NCBI RefSeq assembly: GCF_900105905.1
Contig: NZ_FNSV01000005.1
Span: 2,480,001-2,544,000, forward strand
Direction: 5' to 3'
Length of the DNA: 64,000 nt
DNA from: Rhodococcus koreensis
Lineage (GTDB): Bacteria; Actinomycetota; Actinomycetes; Mycobacteriales; Mycobacteriaceae
In this document: one piece after another, positions 50,627-59,775 of the stretch
Position numbering within the stretch: the stretch's first letter is position 1
Layout of the letters: the number at the start of each line of letters is the position of its first letter
Notes under the pieces: generated by a model
Database searches by the model: none
Seen by the model: the letters and a program-made list of their open reading frames with translations, nothing else
Told to the model about the DNA's origin: nothing
Position numbers and translations under genes: made by a program

Positions 50627-52299
50627 TGCTCGACCTGCTGCTGAACAACGGCGTCGTCCGCACGTTCGACGCTCCCGGCCGGGCCGAGGCCGTCGGCATC
50701 GCGGACGGCCGGATCCGATACGTCGGGACCACCGAGGACGCCCCGCCTGCCCGGCGGACCATCGACCTGCGCGGCCGGCTGGTCACCCCCGGCATCATCG
50801 ACAGCCACAACCATCTGCTCCTCGGATTCGACCCCGACGCGGTGAGCCTCGAAGGCGCACACGACCTCACGGAGGTCCGGCGGCGGATCGGCGCGCACGC
50901 GGCCGCCCGCCCCGACCTCGACTGGATCTGCGCCGAGAACGCCGTCTACTCCGTGGTGACCGGGCGCAGGCCGAACGCCGGCGACCTCCGCGGCCTCACC
51001 GACCGCCCGGTCTTCATCACCACCTACGACCAGCACTCGGTGTGGCTGAACGAGGCCGCGCTGCGGAAGCTCGGGATCGACCGCGGCACGCAGATCCCCT
51101 GGGGACGGCCGGAATTCGACGGCCACGGCGCACCCACCGGCTGGGTCACGGACTTCTACACCAGCGCGATGACGCGGGCCGGTCTGGCCGGGCTGCAGCG
51201 CGACATCCCGATGTACTCCCCCGACCGCCGGTACCGGCGCATCACGTCCAGCCTGGAGATGGCGACCGCGAGCGGCATCACCACCGTCGTCGAACCGCAG
51301 GTCCCGCTGGCCGAACTCGACCTGATGTACCGGGCGCGCGCCGAGGGGCGGATGCACTCGCGGGTGATCACCGCCCTGTTCCACCCGGTCGGCGCCGACG
51401 CCGCGTTCCGCCGGGACCTGCGGGAGGCCGTCGACGGCGCGCCGGTCGACGACATGCTGCGGCTCGGGCCGGTGAAGTTGTACGCCGACGACGTGATCGA
51501 GCCGCACACCGCCGCCATGCTCGCCGACTACGCGAACCGGCCGGGACACCGCGGCGCGCCGAGCCTCCCACCGCAGGAGTTCACCGCGATGCTCACCGAA
51601 CTCGACCGCCTCGGCTTCCAGACGCACACGCACGCGACCGGCGACTGGGGCATCCGCCTCGCGCTCGACTCCATCGAGCACGCCGCCCGCGTGAACCGCA
51701 CCACCGACCGGCGGCACGGCATCGTCCACGTCGAGTGCCTGCATCCCGAGGACCTTCCCCGGTTCCGGGAACTCGGCGTCGTCGCGGCGATGCAGCCGCG
51801 GCACTGCTCGCCCGACCTCGTCGCGGGGACGTGGATGGAGAACGTCGGCGAGGACCGGTGGGACCGGGCGTGGCGGTTCCGTTCGCTCGCCGAGTCCGGC
51901 GCGGCGCTGGCGTTCTCCAGCGACTGGCAGGTCGGGGAGATGGATCCGCTCGTCGGCCTGTACTCCGCCCTCACCCGCTCGGGTCTGGACGGCCGCGCCG
52001 ACTGGACCCCGCGTGAACGGATGGACCTGGATTCGGCGTTGCGGGCGTACACCCGCGGCGGCGCGTGGGCCTGGCACGCCGAGGACGACCTCGGCGTGAT
52101 CCGTCCCGGTGCCCACGCCGACCTGGTCGTCTGGTCGGCGGACCTGTACGCGCTCGAACCCGGAGAACTGCTGGACCAGCGGGCCGATCTCACCCTGGTC
52201 GGCGGCGAGGTCGTGCACGACGCCACCGTCGCGAGCGTCCCCGCGGACGTGCCGTTCGCCGGTTCCGGCGCAGCCGGGCACACCTGCTCGCACGGATGA
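50626..52299 (+). CDS. Second YtcJ-like amidohydrolase
   Basis: A 557-residue amidohydrolase, distantly like the one at 46813. The motifs are PGIIDSHNHLLLG (HxH), THATGDWGIRLALD, HVECLHPED and the late Asp in FSSDWQVGEMDP. It is cytosolic. The start ATG overlaps the permease stop (TGATG), so the permease and the hydrolase are made together, just as the MFS and the first amidohydrolase are. The parallel pairing of one transporter with one amidohydrolase suggests two different amide substrates. The identity is unknown. Confidence 0.85.
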   Translation: MLDLLLNNGVVRTFDAPGRAEAVGIADGRIRYVGTTEDAPPARRTIDLRGRLVTPGIIDSHNHLLLGFDPDAVSLEGAHDLTEVRRRIGAHAAARPDLDWICAENAVYSVVTGRRPNAGDLRGLTDRPVFITTYDQHSVWLNEAALRKLGIDRGTQIPWGRPEFDGHGAPTGWVTDFYTSAMTRAGLAGLQRDIPMYSPDRRYRRITSSLEMATASGITTVVEPQVPLAELDLMYRARAEGRMHSRVITALFHPVGADAAFRRDLREAVDGAPVDDMLRLGPVKLYADDVIEPHTAAMLADYANRPGHRGAPSLPPQEFTAMLTELDRLGFQTHTHATGDWGIRLALDSIEHAARVNRTTDRRHGIVHVECLHPEDLPRFRELGVVAAMQPRHCSPDLVAGTWMENVGEDRWDRAWRFRSLAESGAALAFSSDWQVGEMDPLVGLYSALTRSGLDGRADWTPRERMDLDSALRAYTRGGAWAWHAEDDLGVIRPGAHADLVVWSADLYALEPGELLDQRADLTLVGGEVVHDATVASVPADVPFAGSGAAGHTCSHG

Positions 52300-52485
52300 C
52301 GTCCGGATTGGACAACTCGGCGCGGCGGGGGGCGCGTCTTTCACCATTTTGTCAGCTGCCTCTGGCTTGTGAGACAGCGCACACTTGTTTTCAGATGTTC
52401 TGCAACTCCGGGCCCCGGTCGGACCGTTCCACCGACGGCCCGCCGCGGACCACGAGTTTCGACCCCACGAGAGGAACCGGTACCG

Positions 52486-53916
52486 ATGTCGATCGACGTA
52501 CTCGAGAACTACATCAACGGTGAGTTCGTCGCCTCATCCGCGACGGAAACGCTGGACTTGATCAACCCTGTAGACGAGAGCGTCGTCGGGCGGGCGCCCG
52601 TCTCCACCAAGGCCGACGTCGACGCGGCCGTCGAGGCCGCCGAGCGGGCGTTCGTCTCGTGGGGCAAGACCACTCCGAGCGTGCGGCAGGCCGCGTTGCT
52701 GAAGCTCGCCGACGCGATCGAGGCGCACAGCGACGAACTCGTCGAGGCCGAGTGCCGCAACACCGGGCAGCCGAAGCAGGTCATCGCCGACGAAGAGATC
52801 AAGGTGGGCGCCGACCAGCTCCGCTTCTTCGCGGGCGCCGCCCGCATGCTCGAAGGCAAGGCCGCCGGCGAGTACATGGACGGCTTCACCTCCTACGTGC
52901 GCCGCGAGCCGATCGGCGTGGTCGGTCAGGTCACCCCGTGGAACTACCCGTTCATGATGGCCCTGTGGAAGATCGGTCCCGCGCTCGCGGCGGGCAACAC
53001 GATCGTGCTCAAGCCGAGCGACACCACCCCGAACAGCACGCTCGTCCTGGCCCGGCTGACCAAGGGGATCCTGCCGGACGGCGTCTTCAACGTCGTCCTC
53101 GGCAACGGCGAGACCGGCGCCACCCTCGTGGAGAACCCGGCCCTCGGCCTGGTGTCGATCACCGGATCCGTGCGGGCGGGCATCGCCGTCGCCGTCTCCG
53201 CCGCACGCCAGCTCAAGCGCGCCCACCTCGAGCTCGGCGGCAAGGCCCCCGCGATCGTCTTCGGCGACGTCGACATCGAGAAGACCGCGAGCGGCATCGC
53301 CGAGGCCGCCTTCTTCAACGGCGGCCAGGACTGCACCGCCGCCACCCGCGTCCTCGTCCACGAGTCCATCCACGACCAGCTCGTCGACGCCCTCGTCCGC
53401 AAGGCCGAGACCCTCAAGCCCGGCCTGCCGGACGACCCGGACACGTTCTACGGCCCGCTCAACAACGTCAACCACTTCGACGCGGTCAGTTCCAAGATCG
53501 CCGCGCTCCCCACCTCCGCCAAGATCGTCACCGGCGGAAAGCGTTCGGGAGAGCAGGGATTCTTCTTCGAACCCACCGTGATCACCGGCGTCGACCAGCG
53601 CGACGACATCGTGCAGGAGGAGACGTTCGGTCCCATCCTCACCGTGCAGAGCTTCTCCGACGAGAAGGAGGCCGTCACCCTCGCCAACGACGTCCGGTAC
53701 GGCCTGGCGTCGAGCGTGTGGACCAACGACCACGGCGTCACGCAACGGCTCTCGGCCGCACTCGATTTCGGTGCCGTCTGGATCAACTGCCACATCCCGC
53801 TGGTCGCCGAGATGCCGCACGGCGGCTTCAAGTACTCCGGATACGGCAAGGACCTCTCCGGCTACGGCGTCGAGGACTACACCCGCATCAAGCACGTCAT
53901 GAGTTCCAACGACTGA
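52486..53916 (+). CDS. patD: Gamma-aminobutyraldehyde dehydrogenase
   Basis: A 476-residue NAD(P)-dependent aldehyde dehydrogenase. The catalytic Cys is in FFNGGQDCTAATR, the general-base Glu in LELGGKAPAIVF, and the coenzyme block is TPWNYPFMMALWKIGPA. The closest group is the one acting on 4-aminobutanal, and the position between puo and gabT supports that: it would make GABA from the putrescine oxidase product. The ATG at 52486 follows GAGAGGAACC. The GABA aminotransferase gene follows after 51 bases. Confidence 0.9.
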   Translation: MSIDVLENYINGEFVASSATETLDLINPVDESVVGRAPVSTKADVDAAVEAAERAFVSWGKTTPSVRQAALLKLADAIEAHSDELVEAECRNTGQPKQVIADEEIKVGADQLRFFAGAARMLEGKAAGEYMDGFTSYVRREPIGVVGQVTPWNYPFMMALWKIGPALAAGNTIVLKPSDTTPNSTLVLARLTKGILPDGVFNVVLGNGETGATLVENPALGLVSITGSVRAGIAVAVSAARQLKRAHLELGGKAPAIVFGDVDIEKTASGIAEAAFFNGGQDCTAATRVLVHESIHDQLVDALVRKAETLKPGLPDDPDTFYGPLNNVNHFDAVSSKIAALPTSAKIVTGGKRSGEQGFFFEPTVITGVDQRDDIVQEETFGPILTVQSFSDEKEAVTLANDVRYGLASSVWTNDHGVTQRLSAALDFGAVWINCHIPLVAEMPHGGFKYSGYGKDLSGYGVEDYTRIKHVMSSND

Positions 53917-53967
53917 CGTCGCTCCCACCCATCCCATCCACGTCACGACCCTGAGGACTGCACCATC

Positions 53968-55308
53968 ATGAACGACATCCAGTACCGGCTGCCGCAGAAG
54001 CGCGCCCTGGTCACCGAGCTCCCCGGCCCGAAGTCGGCGGCCCTCACCGCACGTCGCCGCGCCACCGTGGCCGCGGGCGTCGGCTCCAGCGTCCCCGTGT
54101 ACGCGGCGGATGCCGACGGTGGTGTGGTCGTCGACGTCGACGGCAACTCGCTGATCGACCTCGGCTCGGGCATCGCCGTCACCAGCGTGGGCGCGTCCGA
54201 TCCGGCCGTCGCCGAGGCGGTCCGCGAGCAGGTCGGGCACTTCACCCACACCTGTTTCATGGTCACCCCGTACGAGGGCTACGTCCGCGTGGCGGAGGAA
54301 CTCGCCGCCCTCACCCCCGGCGACCACGAGAAGCGCACCGTCCTGTTCAACTCGGGCGCCGAGGCGGTGGAGAACGCCATCAAGGTTGCCCGCCTCGCCA
54401 CCGGCCGCGACGCCGTCGTCGCATTCGACCACGCCTACCACGGTCGCACGAACCTGACGATGGCCCTCACCGCCAAGTCGATGCCCTACAAGGCCCACTT
54501 CGGCCCGTTCGCGCCCGAGGTGTACCGGCTCCCGATGTCCTACCCGTACCGGGACCAGGACGGACTGACCGGCGAGCAGGCCGCTCAGCGCGCCATCAGC
54601 CAGATGGAGAAGCAGATCGGCGCCGATTCGCTCGCGGCGATCATCATCGAGCCGATCCAGGGCGAGGGCGGATTCATCGTTCCCGCCGAGGGATTCCTCC
54701 CCACCCTGGTGAACTGGGCCCGCGCCAACGGCGTCGTGTTCATCGCCGACGAGGTACAGACCGGATTCTCCCGCACCGGCGCCTGGTTCGCGTGCGAGCA
54801 CGAGGAGATCGTCCCGGACATCATCACGATGGCCAAGGGCATGGCCGGCGGCATGCCGCTGTCCGCGATCACGGGCCGCGCCGAACTCCTCGACAAGGTG
54901 CACCCCGGCGGACTGGGTGGCACGTACGGCGGCAACCCCGTCGCGTGTGCCGCCGCGCTCGCCGCGATCGACAGCATGCGGAAGTTCGACCTGCCCGCTC
55001 GCGCACAGCACATCGGCGACCTGGCCCTGCCGCGGCTGCAGGCCCTCGCCGCCGAGGTCGGGGTCATCGGTGAGGTGCGTGGACGCGGCGCGATGCTCGC
55101 GATGGAGTTCGTCAAGCCCGGCACGACCGAGCCGGATGCGGAACTGACGAAGGCGATTGCCGCCCGTGCGCTCGAACAAGGTGTCATTCTGCTGACATGC
55201 GGTACGTACGGAAACGTCATCCGGCTGCTTCCGCCGCTGGTGATCGGCGACGACCTGCTCGACGACGCCCTGACCGTGATCGAGCAGATCGTGCGCTCGC
55301 TCGTCTGA
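53968..55308 (+). CDS. gabT: 4-aminobutyrate (GABA) aminotransferase
   Basis: A 446-residue class III PLP aminotransferase moving the amino group of GABA to 2-oxoglutarate, giving succinate semialdehyde and glutamate. The family blocks are FNSGAEAVENAIKVAR, the AFDHAYHGRTN loop, FIADEVQTGFSRTG with the PLP-contacting Asp, and the Lys in MAKGMAGGMPLSAI. The length matches GabT. It follows the aldehyde dehydrogenase and is closed by a 16-bp hairpin, so puo-pathway enzymes patD and gabT form one operon ahead of it. Confidence 0.93.
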   Translation: MNDIQYRLPQKRALVTELPGPKSAALTARRRATVAAGVGSSVPVYAADADGGVVVDVDGNSLIDLGSGIAVTSVGASDPAVAEAVREQVGHFTHTCFMVTPYEGYVRVAEELAALTPGDHEKRTVLFNSGAEAVENAIKVARLATGRDAVVAFDHAYHGRTNLTMALTAKSMPYKAHFGPFAPEVYRLPMSYPYRDQDGLTGEQAAQRAISQMEKQIGADSLAAIIIEPIQGEGGFIVPAEGFLPTLVNWARANGVVFIADEVQTGFSRTGAWFACEHEEIVPDIITMAKGMAGGMPLSAITGRAELLDKVHPGGLGGTYGGNPVACAAALAAIDSMRKFDLPARAQHIGDLALPRLQALAAEVGVIGEVRGRGAMLAMEFVKPGTTEPDAELTKAIAARALEQGVILLTCGTYGNVIRLLPPLVIGDDLLDDALTVIEQIVRSLV

Positions 55309-55310
55309 CC

Positions 55311-55352
55311 CGTGCGCCTTTTCGGTAGCCACCACGACCGAAAAGGCGCACG
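55311..55352 (+). terminator. Hairpin after gabT
   Basis: Perfect 16-base arms CGTGCGCCTTTTCGGT / ACCGAAAAGGCGCACG with a 10-base loop, 2 bases after the gabT stop. It may lower expression of the copper amine oxidase gene behind it or separate the two operons. Confidence 0.8.
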
Positions 55353-55389
55353 AGCACGAACCGCCCACCCATCGACCAGAGGAGACATC

Positions 55390-57348
55390 ATGACCCGGAC
55401 GACCACCGGCACGTTCCATCCTCTGGACCCGTTGGGGGCGGACGAATTCGCGAAGGCCGCGGCCGTCCTCGCCCGGGAACACGGGGTCGGGGACGGCTGG
55501 CGGTTCGCGTCGATCGAACTCGCCGAGCCGGACAAGGCGGCGGTGTCGGCGTTCGACGCGTCGGGCACCGTCCCGGACCGCCGGGCGATCGTCGTGTGCT
55601 TCGACCGCGGCAGCGGAGACACCTACAAGGCGCTCGTCTCGCTGACCGGAGACAACGTGGTCTCCTGGCAGCACATCCCGGACGTCCAGGCGAATTTCAC
55701 GGTCGACGAATGGGAAGAGGCGGACGCCTTCCTCCGCGGGCACCCCGACGTGATCGCGGCGCTCGCGAAGCGCGGGGTCACGGACACGAGCCTGGTGTTC
55801 ATGGACGTGTGGACGTACGGCGACGTGGTGACCCCGGAGAAGTACAAGGGCCGCCGGCTCGGCTGGTCGGACACCTGGGTGCGGGCGTCCGAGGGCACCA
55901 ACCCGTATGCGGGGCCGGTCAACGGTTTCCACTGTGTGATCGACGTCAACAAGATGGAACTGCTCGAGATCGAGGACACGTTCAGCGTCGAACGCCCCGA
56001 GGTCATGGGCGAGTACGTGCCCCGGCACATTCCGGAACGGATCCGGAACGCGAGCACGCGCCCGCCGTTGAAGCCGTTGGACATCGTCCAGCCGGAGGGA
56101 CCGTCGTTCACACTCGAGGGCAACAAACTCGAATGGCAGAACTGGTCGCTGCGGGTGGGGTTCAACTACCGCGAGGGCATGACCCTGCACGCGGTGACCT
56201 ACAACGACAACGGCCGGGTGCGTTCGATCGCGAACCGGATGTCGTTCGCGGAGATGGCGGTGCCGTACCGCGACACCAGCACCGATCACTACCGCCGCAC
56301 CGCCTTCGACATCGGCGAGTGGGGCATCGGGTTCATGACCACCTCACTCACCCTGGGCTGCGACTGCCTCGGCGAGATCCGGTACCTCGACGCCGTCCTC
56401 CACGACAGCCACGGTGTGCCGTTCACGATCGAGAACGCGATCTGTATCCACGAGGAGGACAACGCCGTCCTCTGGAAGCACGTCGACCACGACGGCTCCG
56501 AGGTGCGCCGCATGCGGCGGCTGACGGTGTCGACGCACGTGACGGTCGCGAATTACGAATACCTCGTCTACTGGCGGTTCTACCAGGACGGCAACATCGA
56601 GTGCGAGGTCCGTGCCACCGGGATCATGGTGGTCAGCCACTTCCCCGAAGGCGGTGAGCACCCGAGCGGCACCCTGGTCGACACCCGCACGTACGCGCCG
56701 TTCCACCAGCACTTCCTGGTCGCGCGGCTCGATCTCGACATCGACGGCACCGAGAACACGGTGTACGCGACCGAGACCGAGATCGTGCCGATGGGCCCGG
56801 ACAATCCCCTCGGGCTCGCGCTACGCCAGAAGAACACCCCGCTGCGCACCGAACACGAGGGCAGGCAGGACTTCGACTGGCAGAGCCAGCGCGCGTGGAA
56901 AGTCGTCAACGACAACACGACCACCGGACTCGGCACCGCCCCCGCCTACAAACTCGTTCCCGGCGGCGCGATCCCGTCGATGTTCGACCCGGCGTCACCG
57001 ATCTTCCAGCGCACCGGCGCGATCGGCCACACCGTCTGGGTGACGCCCAACTCCCCCGACGAACGCTGGCCCGCCGGCGAATTCGTGAACCAGAGCAAGG
57101 TCGATCACGGACTTCCCGCCTGGACCGCGGCCGACCGCCCGATCGAGAACACCGACGTGGTGCTCTGGTACACGTTCGGGATCCACCACATTCCGCGGCC
57201 GGAGGACTGGCCGATCATGCCTGCGGACACCGTGTCCTTCTGGCTGAAGCCGGCCGGATTCTTCGACCGCAACCCCGCCCTCGACGTCGCCCCCACCCCG
57301 GAGGCGTGCGATCACCACCATCCCCACCACGAGGACTCCGATGACTGA
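55390..57348 (+). CDS. Copper-containing primary amine oxidase
   Basis: A 652-residue copper/topaquinone amine oxidase converting primary amines to aldehydes, ammonia and hydrogen peroxide. The Tyr that becomes topaquinone is in VANYEYLVYW (the N-Y-D/E motif). The catalytic Asp lies in the YRDTSTDHYRRTAFDIGEWG region. The copper-binding His residues are in FHQHFLVAR and, near the C-terminus, in GIHHIPRPEDWP. No signal peptide is visible, so it is cytosolic. The C-terminus ends in a His/Asp-rich tail (DHHHPHHEDSDD). The ATG at 55390 follows GAGGAGAC. It overlaps gabD by 8 bases. Confidence 0.93.
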   Translation: MTRTTTGTFHPLDPLGADEFAKAAAVLAREHGVGDGWRFASIELAEPDKAAVSAFDASGTVPDRRAIVVCFDRGSGDTYKALVSLTGDNVVSWQHIPDVQANFTVDEWEEADAFLRGHPDVIAALAKRGVTDTSLVFMDVWTYGDVVTPEKYKGRRLGWSDTWVRASEGTNPYAGPVNGFHCVIDVNKMELLEIEDTFSVERPEVMGEYVPRHIPERIRNASTRPPLKPLDIVQPEGPSFTLEGNKLEWQNWSLRVGFNYREGMTLHAVTYNDNGRVRSIANRMSFAEMAVPYRDTSTDHYRRTAFDIGEWGIGFMTTSLTLGCDCLGEIRYLDAVLHDSHGVPFTIENAICIHEEDNAVLWKHVDHDGSEVRRMRRLTVSTHVTVANYEYLVYWRFYQDGNIECEVRATGIMVVSHFPEGGEHPSGTLVDTRTYAPFHQHFLVARLDLDIDGTENTVYATETEIVPMGPDNPLGLALRQKNTPLRTEHEGRQDFDWQSQRAWKVVNDNTTTGLGTAPAYKLVPGGAIPSMFDPASPIFQRTGAIGHTVWVTPNSPDERWPAGEFVNQSKVDHGLPAWTAADRPIENTDVVLWYTFGIHHIPRPEDWPIMPADTVSFWLKPAGFFDRNPALDVAPTPEACDHHHPHHEDSDD

Positions 57349-58795
57349 TTTCGAACGGCTCCGCGCCACCCTGCCCACCGGTCTGTGGATCGACGGCGCC
57401 CAGACCGACCCGATCGACGGCGGCACCTTCCCGGTGTACGACCCGGCCACGGGAACCCTCATCGCCGACGTCGCCGATGCCGGTGGCAAGGACGCGATGC
57501 GCGCACTGGACTCCGCCGCGGCGGTCCAGGAGGAATGGGCGGCCACCGCACCCCGGCAGCGGTCGATCATCCTGCGGTCGGCGTGGGAGAAGGTCATCGA
57601 GCGCACCGACGACCTCGCGCTGCTCATGACGATGGAGATGGGCAAGGCCCTGCCGGAGAGCCGCGGCGAGGTGAACTACGGCGCCGAGTTCCTGCGCTGG
57701 TTCAGTGAGGAAGCCGTCCGCATCCAGGGCCGCTACACCACGTCGCCGTCGGGCAGCGGACGGATCATGGTCACCAAGGTGCCCGTCGGACCCACCCTGG
57801 CCGTCACGCCGTGGAACTTCCCGCTCGCGATGGGCACCCGCAAGATCGGCCCCGCGCTCGCCGCAGGCTGCACGATCATCGTCAAGCCCGCCGAGGACAC
57901 CCCGCTCACCATGCTGCTGCTCGCCGAGATCTTCGCCGAGGCAGGCCTGCCCGCCGGTGTGCTGTCGGTGCTGCCCGCGTCGAACGCCGCCGCCGTCACC
58001 GAACCGCTGCTCGCCGACCCGCGGCTGCGGAAGGTGACGTTCACCGGATCCACCCGCGTCGGCAAGATCCTCATCGAGCAGTCCGCCCAGCAGGTTCTGC
58101 GCACGTCGATGGAACTCGGCGGCAACGCGCCGTTCGTGGTGTTCGACGACGCCGACATCGACGCCGCGGTCGAGGGCGCGATGGCCGCGAAGATGCGCAA
58201 CGGCGGCGAGGCGTGCACCGCCGCCAACCGCCTGATCGTCGCGAACTCGGTGCGCGAGGAATTCACCACCAAGCTCACCGACCGGATCGCCGCGCTCACC
58301 GTCGGACCGGGCAGCGAGGACGGCACCAACGTCGGCCCCCTCGTCAACGAGAAGCAGCGCCGCAACGTGGCGTCCCTCGTCGACGACGCCGTCGCCGCGG
58401 GCGCCCGGGTCCGCACCGGCGGCAAGTCCGTCGACGGTCCCGGCTACTTCTTCCAGCCCACCGTCCTCGACGAGGTACCCGCGAACGCGCGCATCGTCCG
58501 CGAGGAGATCTTCGGACCCGTCGCCGCGATCACCGGATTCGACACCGAGGCCGAGGGCGTCGCCGCCGCCAACGACACCGAATACGGTCTCGCCGCATAC
58601 ATCTACACGCAGAACGTCGACCGCGCGTTCCGCGTCGCCGACAAGCTCGAGAGCGGCATGGTCGGCGTCAACCGCGGAGTGATCTCCGACGTCGCCGCGC
58701 CGTTCGGCGGAGTCAAGCAGTCCGGACTCGGCAGCGAAGGCGGCACCGAAGGCATCGAGGAGTACCTCGAGACCAAGTACGTCGGCTTCGCGTAA
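57341..58795 (+). CDS. gabD: Succinate-semialdehyde dehydrogenase
   Basis: A 484-residue aldehyde dehydrogenase oxidising succinate semialdehyde to succinate. The catalytic Cys sits in KMRNGGEACTAANR, a block typical of SSADH, with Glu in MELGGNAPFVVF and the coenzyme block TPWNFPLAMGTRKIGPALAA. The ATG lies within the end of the amine oxidase gene (8-base overlap), so both are co-translated. With GabT it completes the GABA shunt to the citric acid cycle. It may also act on aldehydes made by the copper amine oxidase. Confidence 0.92.
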   Translation: MTDFERLRATLPTGLWIDGAQTDPIDGGTFPVYDPATGTLIADVADAGGKDAMRALDSAAAVQEEWAATAPRQRSIILRSAWEKVIERTDDLALLMTMEMGKALPESRGEVNYGAEFLRWFSEEAVRIQGRYTTSPSGSGRIMVTKVPVGPTLAVTPWNFPLAMGTRKIGPALAAGCTIIVKPAEDTPLTMLLLAEIFAEAGLPAGVLSVLPASNAAAVTEPLLADPRLRKVTFTGSTRVGKILIEQSAQQVLRTSMELGGNAPFVVFDDADIDAAVEGAMAAKMRNGGEACTAANRLIVANSVREEFTTKLTDRIAALTVGPGSEDGTNVGPLVNEKQRRNVASLVDDAVAAGARVRTGGKSVDGPGYFFQPTVLDEVPANARIVREEIFGPVAAITGFDTEAEGVAAANDTEYGLAAYIYTQNVDRAFRVADKLESGMVGVNRGVISDVAAPFGGVKQSGLGSEGGTEGIEEYLETKYVGFA

Positions 58796-58829
58796 CCCAC
58801 CCGCCCCGAGACAGATCGGAACCGTCACC

Positions 58830-59720
58830 ATGCGATTGGTCGTTGGATATCTCGCCACTCCCAGCGGGGAGGACGGTCTGGCCCTCGGGGCGCAGCTCGC
58901 CCGAAGTCTCGGCGCACAGCTCGACATCTGCATGGTTCTCCCGCCGGACCGCACGGTCCCGGCGAGAGTTCCGGCAGAGACCGGCTTCGACGACATCCTC
59001 GCCTCCCGCGCACAGCGCTGGCTGAACGAGGCGAAGTCGTCGGTGCCGAGCGACATCGACGTGGACGTCCACCTGAGCTTCCACGAATCGTTCGCACAGG
59101 GCATCCTCGACGAGGTCACCCGCCTCGACGCGCACGCAATCGTCGTCGGCGCCGCGGGTGACGGCCTGCTCGGCAGGCACTCGGTCGGTTCCGTGTCGAC
59201 GGAATTGCTGCACTCCGCGCACGTGCCGCTCTGCCTCGCACCCCGCGGCCATCGGCATTCCTCCGCAAAGAAGATCCGAGAGGTCACGTGCGCACTCGGG
59301 ACGCGCGTCGGTGCGGACGTGCTGCTGCGAACCGCCGTGCGGACCAGCAAGCGGATGGAGACCCCGCTGCGTCTGGTGTCCCTCGTCGAACTGGACCCGC
59401 ACCACCACCTTCGCGATCATCGGGACACCTCCGAGAGCGTCCGCGAGCGCGCGGTCGCCCATGCACAGTCCACCCTGGACGAGGCGAAGTCCGCACTACC
59501 CGAAGACTTCCCCGTCTCCGTGATGATCGCCGACGGATCCTCCGTGGAATCGGCGGTCCGCAAACTCGACTGGCAGGACGGCGACCTCGTCATGGTCGGC
59601 TCCAGCCGCCTCGCCCAACCTCGTCGACTGTTCCTGGGATCCACCGCGGCCAAGATGCTCCGCGTCCTGCCGGTGCCCATGGTCGTCGTCCCCAAGCAGG
59701 AGTTCCCCAACAGTGAGTAA
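58830..59720 (+). CDS. Tandem universal stress protein
   Basis: A 296-residue protein of two Usp domains (about 1-140 and 150-290). The first ends HVPLCLAPRGHR; the second carries VMVGSSRLAQPRRLFLGSTA, the ATP-binding G-2x-G-9x-G(S/T) type motif, while the first has the looser VVGAAGDGLLGRHSVGSVST. Such proteins bind ATP or adenylates and work in stress or metabolic signalling. It lies between gabD and the second APC permease in the same direction, which suggests a link of stress response to amine breakdown (peroxide or aldehydes), though this is inference. Confidence 0.88.
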   Translation: MRLVVGYLATPSGEDGLALGAQLARSLGAQLDICMVLPPDRTVPARVPAETGFDDILASRAQRWLNEAKSSVPSDIDVDVHLSFHESFAQGILDEVTRLDAHAIVVGAAGDGLLGRHSVGSVSTELLHSAHVPLCLAPRGHRHSSAKKIREVTCALGTRVGADVLLRTAVRTSKRMETPLRLVSLVELDPHHHLRDHRDTSESVRERAVAHAQSTLDEAKSALPEDFPVSVMIADGSSVESAVRKLDWQDGDLVMVGSSRLAQPRRLFLGSTAAKMLRVLPVPMVVVPKQEFPNSE

Positions 59721-59775
59721 ACCGTCCGCGACACCCGCCCCGGATCCACGATCGCACCCGACCGGAGGTTCAGAC

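Noticed and set aside
52534-56289. A minus-strand open frame of 1251 codons crossing patD, gabT and the copper amine oxidase gene
   Set aside because: It lies opposite three genes with clear catalytic motifs, its product is rich in Asp, Arg, Val and Gly without any recognisable domain, and such long antisense frames are common in GC-rich DNA.
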